From: Ruminococcus bromii
GTDB taxonomy: Bacteria > Bacillota > Clostridia > Oscillospirales > Acutalibacteraceae
Direction: 5' to 3'
NCBI RefSeq assembly: GCF_002834225.1
Contig: NZ_NNSR01000038.1
Coordinates: 37,236 to 101,235, forward strand
DNA length: 64,000 bases
The translations under genes and the position numbers were made by a program. Position 1 is the stretch's first letter. Every line of letters begins with the position of its first letter. The notes under the pieces are model-generated. The model saw only the letters and a list, made by a program, of their open reading frames with translations, had not been told where the DNA came from and did not search any database. Shown in pieces: positions 1 through 6,775 of this stretch.

Positions 1-1
1 A

Positions 2-328
2 AAACCATACTACGAAAAATTCATCAATAATTCTATGGATATTCATGATTTTGAAATGAATTTCGGTAATGATTTGGTAAAAATGGGATTTAAATTAGGC
101 AGTTTCAATGATTCAAAATATGAATATAATAACAAAAACATTTTAAATATTACCGATTACAAACAGCTTAAAAAAATGCTGAAACATACGGATTACAGCA
201 CAGCCACATCATTGTTGATTTCAAAATGGAGATATATCACACATTGGAGTTGTATGGATTATCAGCAGGAAAAAGATTTACCATTTTTCAAAGCTGTTAT
301 AGAAAGAATATTTGAACTTTCCGAGTAG
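2..328 (+). CDS. C-terminal part of an unknown protein (cut by window edge)
   Basis: The reading frame is open from base 2 to the TAG at 326-328. The first ATG in the window, at 35, has no ribosome site in front of it and the frame continues unbroken upstream, so this is probably the tail of a longer gene. The visible part ends in a polar and aromatic segment (residues around ISKWRYITHW) and a short acidic helix (FFKAVIERIFELSE). I recognise no family. A hairpin followed by a T tract sits about 80 bases downstream and fits the end of its transcript. Confidence 0.5.
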   Translation, partial: KPYYEKFINNSMDIHDFEMNFGNDLVKMGFKLGSFNDSKYEYNNKNILNITDYKQLKKMLKHTDYSTATSLLISKWRYITHWSCMDYQQEKDLPFFKAVIERIFELSE

Positions 329-406
329 CTTCATACAAAAAATTTTACAATTGATTTATTTTGAATAATCTTCAATTTTCTAAAAAACTTGCACATACAA
401 AAAATA

Positions 407-445
407 AAACTTCAATCTCTTGTAAACCGAAATTGAAGTTTTTTA
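407..445 (+). terminator. Rho-independent terminator after the first gene
   Basis: Arms AACTTCAAT (408-416) and ATTGAAGTT (432-440) form a 9-bp stem followed by a T run. The left flank is A-rich, so the hairpin could work in both directions. It separates the first gene from the promoter at 446-474. Confidence 0.6.
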
Positions 446-474
446 TTGACATAATTATTCATCAATGATAATAT
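446..474 (+). promoter_or_regulatory. Sigma-A promoter for an antisense RNA
   Basis: TTGACA (446-451), a 17-base spacer and TAATAT (469-474). Transcription would start near 480, at the first bases of the left inverted repeat. No open reading frame with a ribosome site follows before the terminator at 536-564, so the product would be a non-coding RNA of about 90 bases. Confidence 0.7.
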
Positions 475-479
475 ATAAG

Positions 480-572
480 TAAGGAAACGGCTTTAGCTGT
501 TTCGCAAGTTTGAACAATAAAATCAATTAAAGATTAACCGCTCTGTTCACGACACAGGGCGGTTATTTCTTT
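480..572 (+). ncRNA. Predicted antisense (antitoxin) RNA
   Basis: A strong promoter at 446-474 would start an RNA near 480, and the stem-loop at 536-564 followed by TTATTTCTTT would end it. The RNA begins with a 5' hairpin (GAAACGGCT against AGCTGTTTC). Its 3' part is complementary to the end of the hydrophobic-peptide mRNA, including the stop codon. The layout follows the par/fst class of type I toxin-antitoxin loci, where two convergent RNAs share one terminator. This is predicted from sequence only. Confidence 0.55.
536..564. terminator. Bidirectional terminator shared by the two convergent RNAs
   Basis: Arms AACCGCTCTGT (536-546) and ACAGGGCGGTT (554-564) pair with one mismatch. T-rich sequence follows on the plus strand, and TTAATCTTTAATT follows on the minus strand. 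The stop codon of the small peptide (563-565) overlaps the stem. Confidence 0.65.
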
Positions 573-625
573 ATGGTGAACACAATAAAAAATGTGAAGA
601 TGATTATCACAGCTATGTATTCCAC
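563..625 (-). CDS. 20-residue hydrophobic peptide, likely type I toxin
   Basis: The frame starts with GTG at 625-623 and reads M-EYIAVIIIFTFFIVFTIKK. It is one continuous hydrophobic stretch with a di-lysine tail, as in small membrane toxins of the Fst/TxpA/Ldr kind. A very strong ribosome site (GGGGGTGA) lies 5 bases upstream. A sigma-A promoter with 17-bp spacing sits at 686-714, and the shared terminator overlaps its stop codon. The plus strand has an ATG in this stretch (573) but no ribosome site, so the minus frame is preferred. I do not recognise the exact family. The peptide is too short for ordinary gene callers. Confidence 0.65.
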   Translation of the reverse strand: MEYIAVIIIFTFFIVFTIKK

Positions 626-685
626 GCAATCACCCCCTCTCTGATAAGGGAGTCGAAACAGCCGCCACCGTTTCCTTACCGAGTA

Positions 686-714
686 ATTATAGCAAAGTAT
701 TTTAATATATTCAA
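686..714 (-). promoter_or_regulatory. Sigma-A promoter of the hydrophobic-peptide mRNA
   Basis: On the minus strand TTGAAT (714-709), 17 bases and TATAAT (691-686). The start point would fall near 679, the outer end of the right inverted repeat, in a position symmetric to that of the plus-strand promoter. Confidence 0.7.
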
Positions 715-753
715 TATCACGAACTTAAAATCACAATATATTTTATTATTAAA

Positions 754-1253
754 TCACACCACATCAATCTGGCACATTTTCATTGTTGCGAGGGCGGAAT
801 TATGGGTTTCGGGGGTTACGCCGGCACAGCAAGCCGAATCAACGCTGTTTCAGCGTTCGGGAAAAGTGCCTTTAGAATCAACGCATTTGACACAACGCAG
901 ATATCGGTGCAAAGTCCTGCAAGCTCAATTTTTTCAAAGCAGAATTTATCCCAATGAGTATAGCCGAATGACGGTTTGTCAATATGGATTGCGTCGGGAA
1001 CATCAAGTCCGTCTGCAATCTGCCAGCCGTGAGTATTTTTTACGCAATGTACAACGGGCAGTTTTTTGCCCTCGGGAGTGCTTAGGTAATCTTCACCGTG
1101 AGTATCCCTTGTAAAAATAATTTCATCACCGTTTGAACGGTATTCTTCAATCTTTTTGCGTACATTAGGCACAATTTTCACAGTCTCGGCAGTGCCAAGA
1201 CTGCCGTCAATAAAATCGTTCTGCATATCTATTACAATCAAAGTTTTCTTCAT
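754..1253 (-). pseudogene. Isochorismatase/nicotinamidase-family hydrolase, frameshifted
   Basis: This is a cysteine hydrolase of the isochorismatase superfamily (PncA-like). The ATG at 1253 has an AGGAGTGA site that overlaps the end of rqcH, so the two genes are coupled. The N-terminal part keeps the likely catalytic residues: Asp in VIDMQND, Lys in VHCVKNTHG and Cys in CTDICVVSN. After FPNAET the annotated frame runs into ALIRLAVPA and stops at 816. The next frame reads VDSACCAGVTPETHNSALA and on to CQIDVV with a stop at 754-756, which is the normal family C-terminus. One base is therefore missing near 844-846. The gap of 500 bases, one short of 501, agrees. It is either a recent pseudogene or a sequencing error. 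Confidence 0.85.
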
Positions 1254-1258
1254 ACAAA

Positions 1259-3001
1259 TCACTCCGTTTTTATTTTGGACTGTGACGGCTTAACATACAG
1301 CGTCTTGTTATTGACATAAATCACCATACCGGGTTTTGAACCGTTTGGCTTTGATACATAACGAACGAGTGTGTAGTCAACGGGAACCTGACTGCTGTTT
1401 CTCGCCTTGCTGTGATATGCCGCAAGCTGTGCCGCCTCACAGATAGCCGTGTCGGAAATCTCTTTGCCGTCCGAAACAACAATTACATGAGAACCGTGAA
1501 TGTCCTTTGTGTGCAGCCACATATCGTTCTTTGACGCTGTTTTCAAAGTCAGCTTATCGTTCTGACGGTTGTTTCTTCCGACAAGGATTTTAAAACCGTC
1601 GCTTGATTCAAATTTGAGCGGCGGCAAAGTTGTCTGACGGGGCTTTTTGCCCTTTTGAACCTTGAGATAGCCCTGCTCGGTAAGTTCCTCACGAATTTGT
1701 GCAAGGTCTTTTTCATTCTCCGCACGGTCAACCGTATCAAGAACGGAGTCTATATAATCAAGCTCTTCTCTGCCCTTTTCAAGCTGTTCTTTGAGCATAA
1801 TTTCGGCATTTTTAGCCTTGCGGTAATCCTTGTAATACTTCTGAGCATTTGCCGAAGGTGAGATTGCCGGATTAAGCTTTATGCGTAAAATTGCGTTGTT
1901 CTCATCGTAAAAGTTTTCAACATCAACATACTCCGCACCACGCTCAATGCGATAGATATTTGCCTGTAAAAGGTCACCGCATATGCGAAGATGCTCACGG
2001 TCTGCACAGCGTTCAAGCTCACTCTTCTGCTTTGCAATCTTTCGTGCAAGCCTTTCAAGGGTGTTGTTCAAAAGCTTTGTAAGGCTTTGTGATTTCACCC
2101 TCATTCTGTCACGGCTGTCACGAGCCTCATAGAATCCGTCAAGCAAATCGGAGAAGCTTTCCTTACTCTCAACCTTTGCAAAATCGCCGTACTGCTCAAT
2201 ATTCATAAAGCAGAAGTCCATAGGCTTGCCGTCCTCACGATAAACCACAACAGGCTTGCCCGAACAATCGCTGCAAACGCTTTTCAGCTTTTCGATTTCA
2301 ACCGCGAGTCGGTCAAAAAGCACACCCTCAATTCTGTTGGTTGCGCCCTCCATAACCTTGTATTCAATCTCACGGCATACAATCGGAGAAACACCCTCAA
2401 TTGTCCTTAACAGTGCCTTGTTAAGCGGCATTTCCGTGTCAAGATTTTTTACGGCTGTACACACATCAAGTGCAGTACATTCAAGCAGATTCAGTTTGTT
2501 CTGCGATTCGGGAAGTTCGTATTTTATATTTGGCAGTACAAGTCTTTTACTGCTCATTGTAAGATCTACACGCTTGAGCGAGTCGATGATAACACCGTTT
2601 GAATCGACAATAATTATGTTGCTGTACATACCCATAATTTCGCATACAACAGTTATCATCACAGTATCGCCGAGTTCGTTCACGCACTCGAAATCGAGCA
2701 TAAGAACACGGTCGCAACCGTTCTGGCGAAGTCCCACAAGCTTTCCGCCGCCGATTCTTTTTCGCAAAAGCATACAGAACATCGGAGGTTGTGCAGGATT
2801 TTCGGGTGTTGAAGAACAGAAGTTCACTCTCGGTGAATTTGCTCGTGCAGAAAGCAACAGCTTTTTGTTGCCGGAAAATGTTCTCAGCCCGAACACAAGC
2901 TCCTCTCTGTTCGGCTGATAAATCTGCGACACCCTTGCACCGAGAGCCTCTTTTTCTATTTCAGTTTTAATATGTCTTAAAAAAATTCCGTCAAGCGCCA
3001 T
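1259..3001 (-). CDS. rqcH: RqcH, NFACT-family ribosome quality control factor
   Basis: 580 residues in the NFACT layout: an N-terminal NFACT-N domain (from MALDGIFLRH), a central coiled coil (about 290-440) and a C-terminal NFACT-R domain (FKILVGRNNRQNDKLT, then MWLHTKDIHGSHVIV). RqcH binds obstructed 50S subunits with peptidyl-tRNA and adds alanine tails to stalled chains; older annotation calls the family fibronectin-binding protein. The Asp-Arg pair required for tailing in Bacillus RqcH is at residues 97-98 here (GCDRV). A GGAG site precedes the ATG. It lies 14 bases after rlmH and is followed by the frameshifted hydrolase, all on one strand. Confidence 0.93.
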   Translation of the reverse strand: MALDGIFLRHIKTEIEKEALGARVSQIYQPNREELVFGLRTFSGNKKLLLSARANSPRVNFCSSTPENPAQPPMFCMLLRKRIGGGKLVGLRQNGCDRVLMLDFECVNELGDTVMITVVCEIMGMYSNIIIVDSNGVIIDSLKRVDLTMSSKRLVLPNIKYELPESQNKLNLLECTALDVCTAVKNLDTEMPLNKALLRTIEGVSPIVCREIEYKVMEGATNRIEGVLFDRLAVEIEKLKSVCSDCSGKPVVVYREDGKPMDFCFMNIEQYGDFAKVESKESFSDLLDGFYEARDSRDRMRVKSQSLTKLLNNTLERLARKIAKQKSELERCADREHLRICGDLLQANIYRIERGAEYVDVENFYDENNAILRIKLNPAISPSANAQKYYKDYRKAKNAEIMLKEQLEKGREELDYIDSVLDTVDRAENEKDLAQIREELTEQGYLKVQKGKKPRQTTLPPLKFESSDGFKILVGRNNRQNDKLTLKTASKNDMWLHTKDIHGSHVIVVSDGKEISDTAICEAAQLAAYHSKARNSSQVPVDYTLVRYVSKPNGSKPGMVIYVNNKTLYVKPSQSKIKTE

Positions 3002-3015
3002 AGTAACTCCGTAAA

Positions 3016-3501
3016 TTATTTGTGATATTTACCGTTTGATGAAATCTCAAACGCACGGTAAATCTGTTCGCTTAAAATCATTCTTGCCATTTGGTGAGGA
3101 AAGGTCATTCTGCTCATGGAAAGACGGACATCCGCCCGTTTTTTAACCGATTCGTCAAGCCCGTAGCTGCCGCCGATTATGAAATCAACGGTGCTTTTTC
3201 CGCTTACGGACGCATTGTCAATCAAAGTTGAAAGCTCCTCGCTCGACATAGGCTTTCCCTCAATGCACATTGCAACAACATAATCCGAAGGCGAAATTTT
3301 TTGCATGATTCGTTTTCCCTCAGAGAAAATAACCTCATCAATCTGCGACCTATTCGGTATGTTGTTCTTTATGCGTTCTTCCGAAAGCTCAATAATGTTG
3401 AATTTACAAAATGCGGTCAAGCGTTTTGCATACTCTGCAATTGCGTCGGTAAAATATTTTTCCTTGATTTTTCCAATGCAGATTATGTTAATTTTAATCA
3501 T
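3016..3501 (-). CDS. rlmH: RlmH, 23S rRNA pseudouridine-1915 N3-methyltransferase
   Basis: 161 residues, the usual length of this SPOUT methyltransferase, which methylates pseudouridine 1915 in helix 69 of 23S rRNA on the assembled ribosome. The N-terminus (MIKINIICIGKIKEKY), the SAM-site loop (IIGGSYGLDESV) and the C-terminal block (RMTFPHQMARMILSEQIYRA) are characteristic. The normal end NxHPYHK appears here as NGKYHK. The ribosome site is weak. It lies between walJ and rqcH. Confidence 0.95.
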   Translation of the reverse strand: MIKINIICIGKIKEKYFTDAIAEYAKRLTAFCKFNIIELSEERIKNNIPNRSQIDEVIFSEGKRIMQKISPSDYVVAMCIEGKPMSSEELSTLIDNASVSGKSTVDFIIGGSYGLDESVKKRADVRLSMSRMTFPHQMARMILSEQIYRAFEISSNGKYHK

Positions 3502-3522
3502 ATTTTTCTCGCTTATTTAAGG

Positions 3523-4311
3523 TTAAAAGATGATAGTTTTTGTTGTGCTGACACTCGGCGCAACATCAAGCGAATAATCGCTTTTATACTTCATTCCGTT
3601 TGATGTGAGCAGGTCAACGGATGTTGACATTGCAAGCGGAACAGTGTTATTTTCTTCGCTGAGGTGACCGAGCATAAGTCTTAATGTTCCCTTTTCAACA
3701 AGGTTGACAAGCTCCTTTGCGCACGCCTCATTTGAAAGGTGTCCCCTGTTTGAAAGGATTCTCTGCTTTAGCGGATAAGGATAAATTCCGTTTTTGAGCA
3801 TATTGATATCGTGATTTGACTCAAGCACAACAAAGTCGCTCTGCTCTGCGGCAGTTCTGACATTGGGCAGCATAACACCCATATCGGTTGCTATAAGTGC
3901 GGATTTTCCGTCGGGAGCAGTAACACGGTAACAACAGCTTTCAGCCGCATCGTGGGGGGTGTCAATTCGCTGAACACGCATATTGCCGATTACAACCTCG
4001 TCAGTTATAACATCTGCATCAGCGTTAGCCTCGATTTTATTGCCTGCTCTCAACGCATTTAGTGTGCCAAGACTTGAATACACCTTAAAGCCGTAACGCT
4101 TTGCAAGCACACGCAAGGCACTGCAATGATCTGTGTGTTCGTGAGTTATAAAAACTGCCCCGATACTGCTCATATCAAGTCCGTTTGCAAGCATAGCGTT
4201 TTCAATCTGCTTGCATGAACGGCCTGCGTCAATCAAAACGCCCTCGGTTGCCGAACCTATGTAATAACTGTTGCCCTTACTTCCGCTGAACAGCGGCACT
4301 GCTCTTGCCAA
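3523..4311 (-). CDS. walJ: WalJ/YycJ-type metallo-beta-lactamase-fold hydrolase
   Basis: About 262 residues of the metallo-beta-lactamase superfamily. The N-terminal FSGSKGNSYYIG and the metal motif THEHTDH are those of YycJ/WalJ, proposed to be an exonuclease linked to DNA replication and the WalKR system in Bacillus. Two TTG starts are possible: 4320 has the AAGGA directly against it, while 4311 has it 9 bases upstream, so 4311 is preferred. It is the first gene of the walJ-rlmH-rqcH group. No walK or walR is nearby. Confidence 0.85.
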   Translation of the reverse strand: MARAVPLFSGSKGNSYYIGSATEGVLIDAGRSCKQIENAMLANGLDMSSIGAVFITHEHTDHCSALRVLAKRYGFKVYSSLGTLNALRAGNKIEANADADVITDEVVIGNMRVQRIDTPHDAAESCCYRVTAPDGKSALIATDMGVMLPNVRTAAEQSDFVVLESNHDINMLKNGIYPYPLKQRILSNRGHLSNEACAKELVNLVEKGTLRLMLGHLSEENNTVPLAMSTSVDLLTSNGMKYKSDYSLDVAPSVSTTKTIIF

Positions 4312-4343
4312 AACAATCAATCCTTATCATTAGTCTGCCAAAT

Positions 4344-4372
4344 ATGATAACACAAATTTTATAATTTGTAAA
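4344..4372 (-). promoter_or_regulatory. Promoter of the walJ-rlmH-rqcH operon
   Basis: On the minus strand TTTACA (4372-4367), 17 bases, TATCAT (4349-4344), about 25 bases before the start of walJ. Confidence 0.6.
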
Positions 4373-4386
4373 TTTTATCTCACAAA

Positions 4387-4415
4387 AAAGCCGTTTTCAC
4401 AAAGAAAACGGCTTT
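4387..4415 (-). terminator. Terminator of murA
   Basis: Perfect 12-bp arms AAAGCCGTTTTC and GAAAACGGCTTT with a 5-base loop. On the minus strand they are followed by TTTGTG. It isolates murA from walJ. Confidence 0.8.
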
Positions 4416-4435
4416 GATTTCTAATTAAGTTTTAA

Positions 4436-5728
4436 TCAGGCACCGAGCTCCTGCTCGTTGTCACCTGTAAAATACACCTTTTTAATGTCTGCACCAAGTC
4501 CTCTGAACTTTTCAACAACATCCTCATAACCGCGTTCAATAAACTGTATGTTTGAAATCTCGGTTGTGCCGTTAATTTCAAGAGCGGCAATAATCATAGC
4601 CGCACCTGCACGAAGGTCGGTTGCCTTAACGGGAGCCGCGGTGAGCGGAGTTCCGCCCTCAATGATTGCAAGTCTGCCCTCAACGGAAATCTGCGCGCCC
4701 ATTCTGATAAGCTCGCTGACATACTGATAGCGGTTATCCCAGACATTCTCGTTGATGATGCTTGTTCCGGGAACGCTCATAAGCAATGCGGCAAACTGCG
4801 GCTGACAGTCTGTCGGAAAGCCGGGATGCGGCATAGTCTTGATGTTACAGCGCTTTAGCGGAGCAGATGACGCGTCAACCTTGAGAGCCTCATCATATTC
4901 CGTAATCTTAACACCCATTTCACGCAGCTTTGCGCTGATTGATTCAAGGTGCTTTGGTGTAATGTTCTTTACCGTAATACATCCTCTTGTTGCGGCGGCG
5001 GCACACATATATGTTCCTGCCTCAATCTGGTCGGGAATAATCGAATAGGTAACGCCGTGAAGATATTCAACTCCACGGATTTTGATAACATCCGTACCTG
5101 CACCTCTGACATCCGCACCCATTGAATTAAGGAAGTTTGCAAGGTCAACAATATGCGGTTCTCTTGCGGCATTTTCGATAATGGTCTGTCCCTTTGCCTT
5201 TGATGCGGCAAGCATAATGTTCATTGTTGCACCAACGGACACAACATCAAGATACACATGTGTACCGACAAGGTTGTCGCATTCTGCCTCTATAATCGCA
5301 CCGTCAACAAGCTGAGTTGCCGCACCGAGAGCCTCAAAGCCTTTAAGATGCTGGTCAATCGGACGCACACCAAAGTTACAGCCGCCCGGAAGAGCCACCT
5401 TAGCCCTGCCGTACTTGCCCAAAAGTGCGCCGAGAAGATAGTATGACGCTCTCATACCTCTTACAAGGTCTGTAACCGCATTGCATGTGCGGATTTTTGT
5501 AGGATCAATATATAAAGACGAACGGTTGATTCGCCTTACATTAGCACCCATCTGCTGAAGAATCCTGCTGATGAGCGATACATCGCTGATGTTAGGAATA
5601 TTTTCAATCTGGCAGGGTTCATCACAAAGAATAACTGCCGGAATAATTGCAACGGCTGCATTTTTCGCACCGCTGATTGTCACTTCACCTGATAATGGCT
5701 TTCCGCCGGTAACTACAAACTTCTCCAA
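4436..5728 (-). CDS. murA: MurA, UDP-N-acetylglucosamine 1-carboxyvinyltransferase
   Basis: 430 residues, full length for the enzyme that transfers enolpyruvate from PEP to UDP-GlcNAc, the first committed step of peptidoglycan synthesis. The catalytic cysteine is in LPGGCNFGVRPIDQHLKG, so the enzyme should be sensitive to fosfomycin. The substrate-binding start LSGEVTISGAKNAA and the C-terminal RAGAAMIIAAL block are present. The start is TTG at 5728 with a GGGGTG site 6 bases upstream. The gene stands alone, with its own terminator and a long leader. Whether it is MurA1 or MurA2 cannot be decided from this window. Confidence 0.95.
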   Translation of the reverse strand: MEKFVVTGGKPLSGEVTISGAKNAAVAIIPAVILCDEPCQIENIPNISDVSLISRILQQMGANVRRINRSSLYIDPTKIRTCNAVTDLVRGMRASYYLLGALLGKYGRAKVALPGGCNFGVRPIDQHLKGFEALGAATQLVDGAIIEAECDNLVGTHVYLDVVSVGATMNIMLAASKAKGQTIIENAAREPHIVDLANFLNSMGADVRGAGTDVIKIRGVEYLHGVTYSIIPDQIEAGTYMCAAAATRGCITVKNITPKHLESISAKLREMGVKITEYDEALKVDASSAPLKRCNIKTMPHPGFPTDCQPQFAALLMSVPGTSIINENVWDNRYQYVSELIRMGAQISVEGRLAIIEGGTPLTAAPVKATDLRAGAAMIIAALEINGTTEISNIQFIERGYEDVVEKFRGLGADIKKVYFTGDNEQELGA

Positions 5729-5907
5729 TTGTTACACCCCAATTATGTGCAAAAGATATTAAAAAAATATCTGAAATATATATCAAATAAGTAAAAGTCA
5801 AAAATAACACGAATTTAAAATTCGCAGCAGGAACTAATTTGTTACATTTTATTAAAAATAAACCTGCTCGATTACGCAGATGTAACCTATCAATTCTCTT
5901 ACAGAAA

Positions 5908-5936
5908 ATGATACTACAAAACTGTAGTAAAGTCAA
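5908..5936 (-). promoter_or_regulatory. murA promoter with an internal palindromic operator
   Basis: On the minus strand TTGACT (5936-5931), 17 bases, TATCAT (5913-5908). The spacer is filled by a perfect palindrome at 5912-5929 (TACTACA, AAAC, TGTAGTA). An inverted repeat between the two promoter boxes is a typical repressor site. The predicted leader to murA is about 175 bases. A second TTGACT (about 5801-5796) with an AT-rich region downstream lies closer to the gene. The remaining bases up to 6340 are AT-rich and show no gene. Confidence 0.55.
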
Positions 5937-6343
5937 CGGAATAATAAAACTGTAATCTATTTTTGGGCAGGTTGTACTCAATTTATTGATTTCTTGCTGT
6001 TTTTGTTTTTATTATAACCAAGCGTCATTTTTTAAATTGATTTTCCTTAAAAAGAAGTAATAACTCAACGGCTTTTTTTGTAAGATTGTTACAAATTGAA
6101 ACAAGTGTTATTTTCGTGTTATCATCAGGAGTCTGAGCATTTTACAATTCAAATTGAATACAGAAAAATATCATTCTGCCGCTTCGGAATAACTTTGCAC
6201 CTTTAATTCTTTCTTTTCTCCCTTTTATTTTAAGCTTCACTTCCTATACTATATTATATATACTCTCCAAACGAACACAATAAACAAGCGAGATATTAGG
6301 GTAAAAGAACTTGAAAATTATTACATTTTTTCGTGTGTGTCTA

Positions 6344-6372
6344 TTGACTTTTTTAAATGGGAATGCTATATT
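6344..6372 (+). promoter_or_regulatory. Promoter of the metal-efflux operon
   Basis: TTGACT (6344-6349), a 17-base spacer and TATATT (6367-6372). The start point would fall near 6379, inside the operator at 6379-6404. Confidence 0.8.
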
Positions 6373-6378
6373 ATAATT

Positions 6379-6404
6379 AACATATGAGCATATCTTCATA
6401 TGTT
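6379..6404 (+). promoter_or_regulatory. ArsR/SmtB-type operator
   Basis: A near-palindrome with arms AACATATGA and TCATATGTT. The core ATATGAGCAT-ATCTTCATAT resembles the ATATGAACA-type operators of SmtB, CzrA and CadC. Its place over the transcription start fits autorepression by the sensor encoded 44 bases downstream. Confidence 0.75.
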
Positions 6405-6447
6405 CAAGTATAACTTTTAATCTGACGGAAAATAAAAGGTGACGCCT

Positions 6448-6765
6448 ATGGAAAACAAAGAAAAAACAACCACTCCCGAAATGCCCGACATTGATGTGCT
6501 GTTTGAGCTTGCAGACCTTTTTAAGGTTTTCGGTGATTCAACCCGACTTCGCATTATGTACACCATTTCGGAAAATGAAATGTCGGTGCTCAACATTGCT
6601 GAAGCTCTCAGCATGGAGCAAAGCACAATTTCCCACCAACTGCGTGTGTTAAGGCAGAACAAGCTGGTGCGTGTTCGCCGTGAAGGAAAGCAGATTTATT
6701 ACAGTCTTGACGATGACCATGTGAAACGAATCATCGAAATGGGACTTGACCATGTTCTTGAATAA
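6448..6765 (+). CDS. ArsR/SmtB-family metal-sensing repressor
   Basis: 105 residues with the winged-helix core DSTRLRIMYTI and the recognition helix SMEQSTISHQLRVLR. The C-terminal helix carries the alpha-5 metal motif DxH...HxxE (DDHVKRIIEMGLDHVLE), which binds zinc or cobalt in SmtB/CzrA. The cysteine pair of the alpha-3 site (ELCVCD in CadC) is absent, so a Zn/Co-type sensor is more likely than a Cd/Pb thiolate sensor. The ATG at 6448 is chosen because AAGGTG lies 6 bases before it; the GTG at 6439 is part of that site. It ends 10 bases before the ATPase gene, so the two are one operon that the repressor probably controls. Confidence 0.9.
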   Translation: MENKEKTTTPEMPDIDVLFELADLFKVFGDSTRLRIMYTISENEMSVLNIAEALSMEQSTISHQLRVLRQNKLVRVRREGKQIYYSLDDDHVKRIIEMGLDHVLE

Positions 6766-6775
6766 GGGGGAACAT

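Larger units (their letters stand above)
479..679. repeat. Imperfect inverted repeat framing the toxin-antitoxin-like locus
   Basis: The 26-base sequence at 479-504 begins GTAAGGAAACGG and ends CTGTTTCG. Its inverted copy at 654-679 differs only in a short central stretch. Each copy lies at the predicted 5' end of one of two convergent transcripts, so both RNAs would start with nearly the same sequence. Each copy can fold on itself (GAAACGG with CTGTTTC) into a 5' hairpin. Confidence 0.75.

Noticed and set aside
573..680. Plus-strand ATG frame inside the toxin-antitoxin-like locus
   Set aside because: It has no ribosome site and crosses the inverted repeat. The minus frame has a strong site and promoter.
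2256..2918. 220-codon plus-strand frame opposite rqcH
   Set aside because: It is the antisense shadow of a conserved gene; low-complexity Ser/Thr-rich translation and no ribosome site.
5685..5981. Minus-strand open frame overlapping the murA start
   Set aside because: No ribosome site, composition of non-coding AT-rich DNA, and it overlaps the murA promoter.
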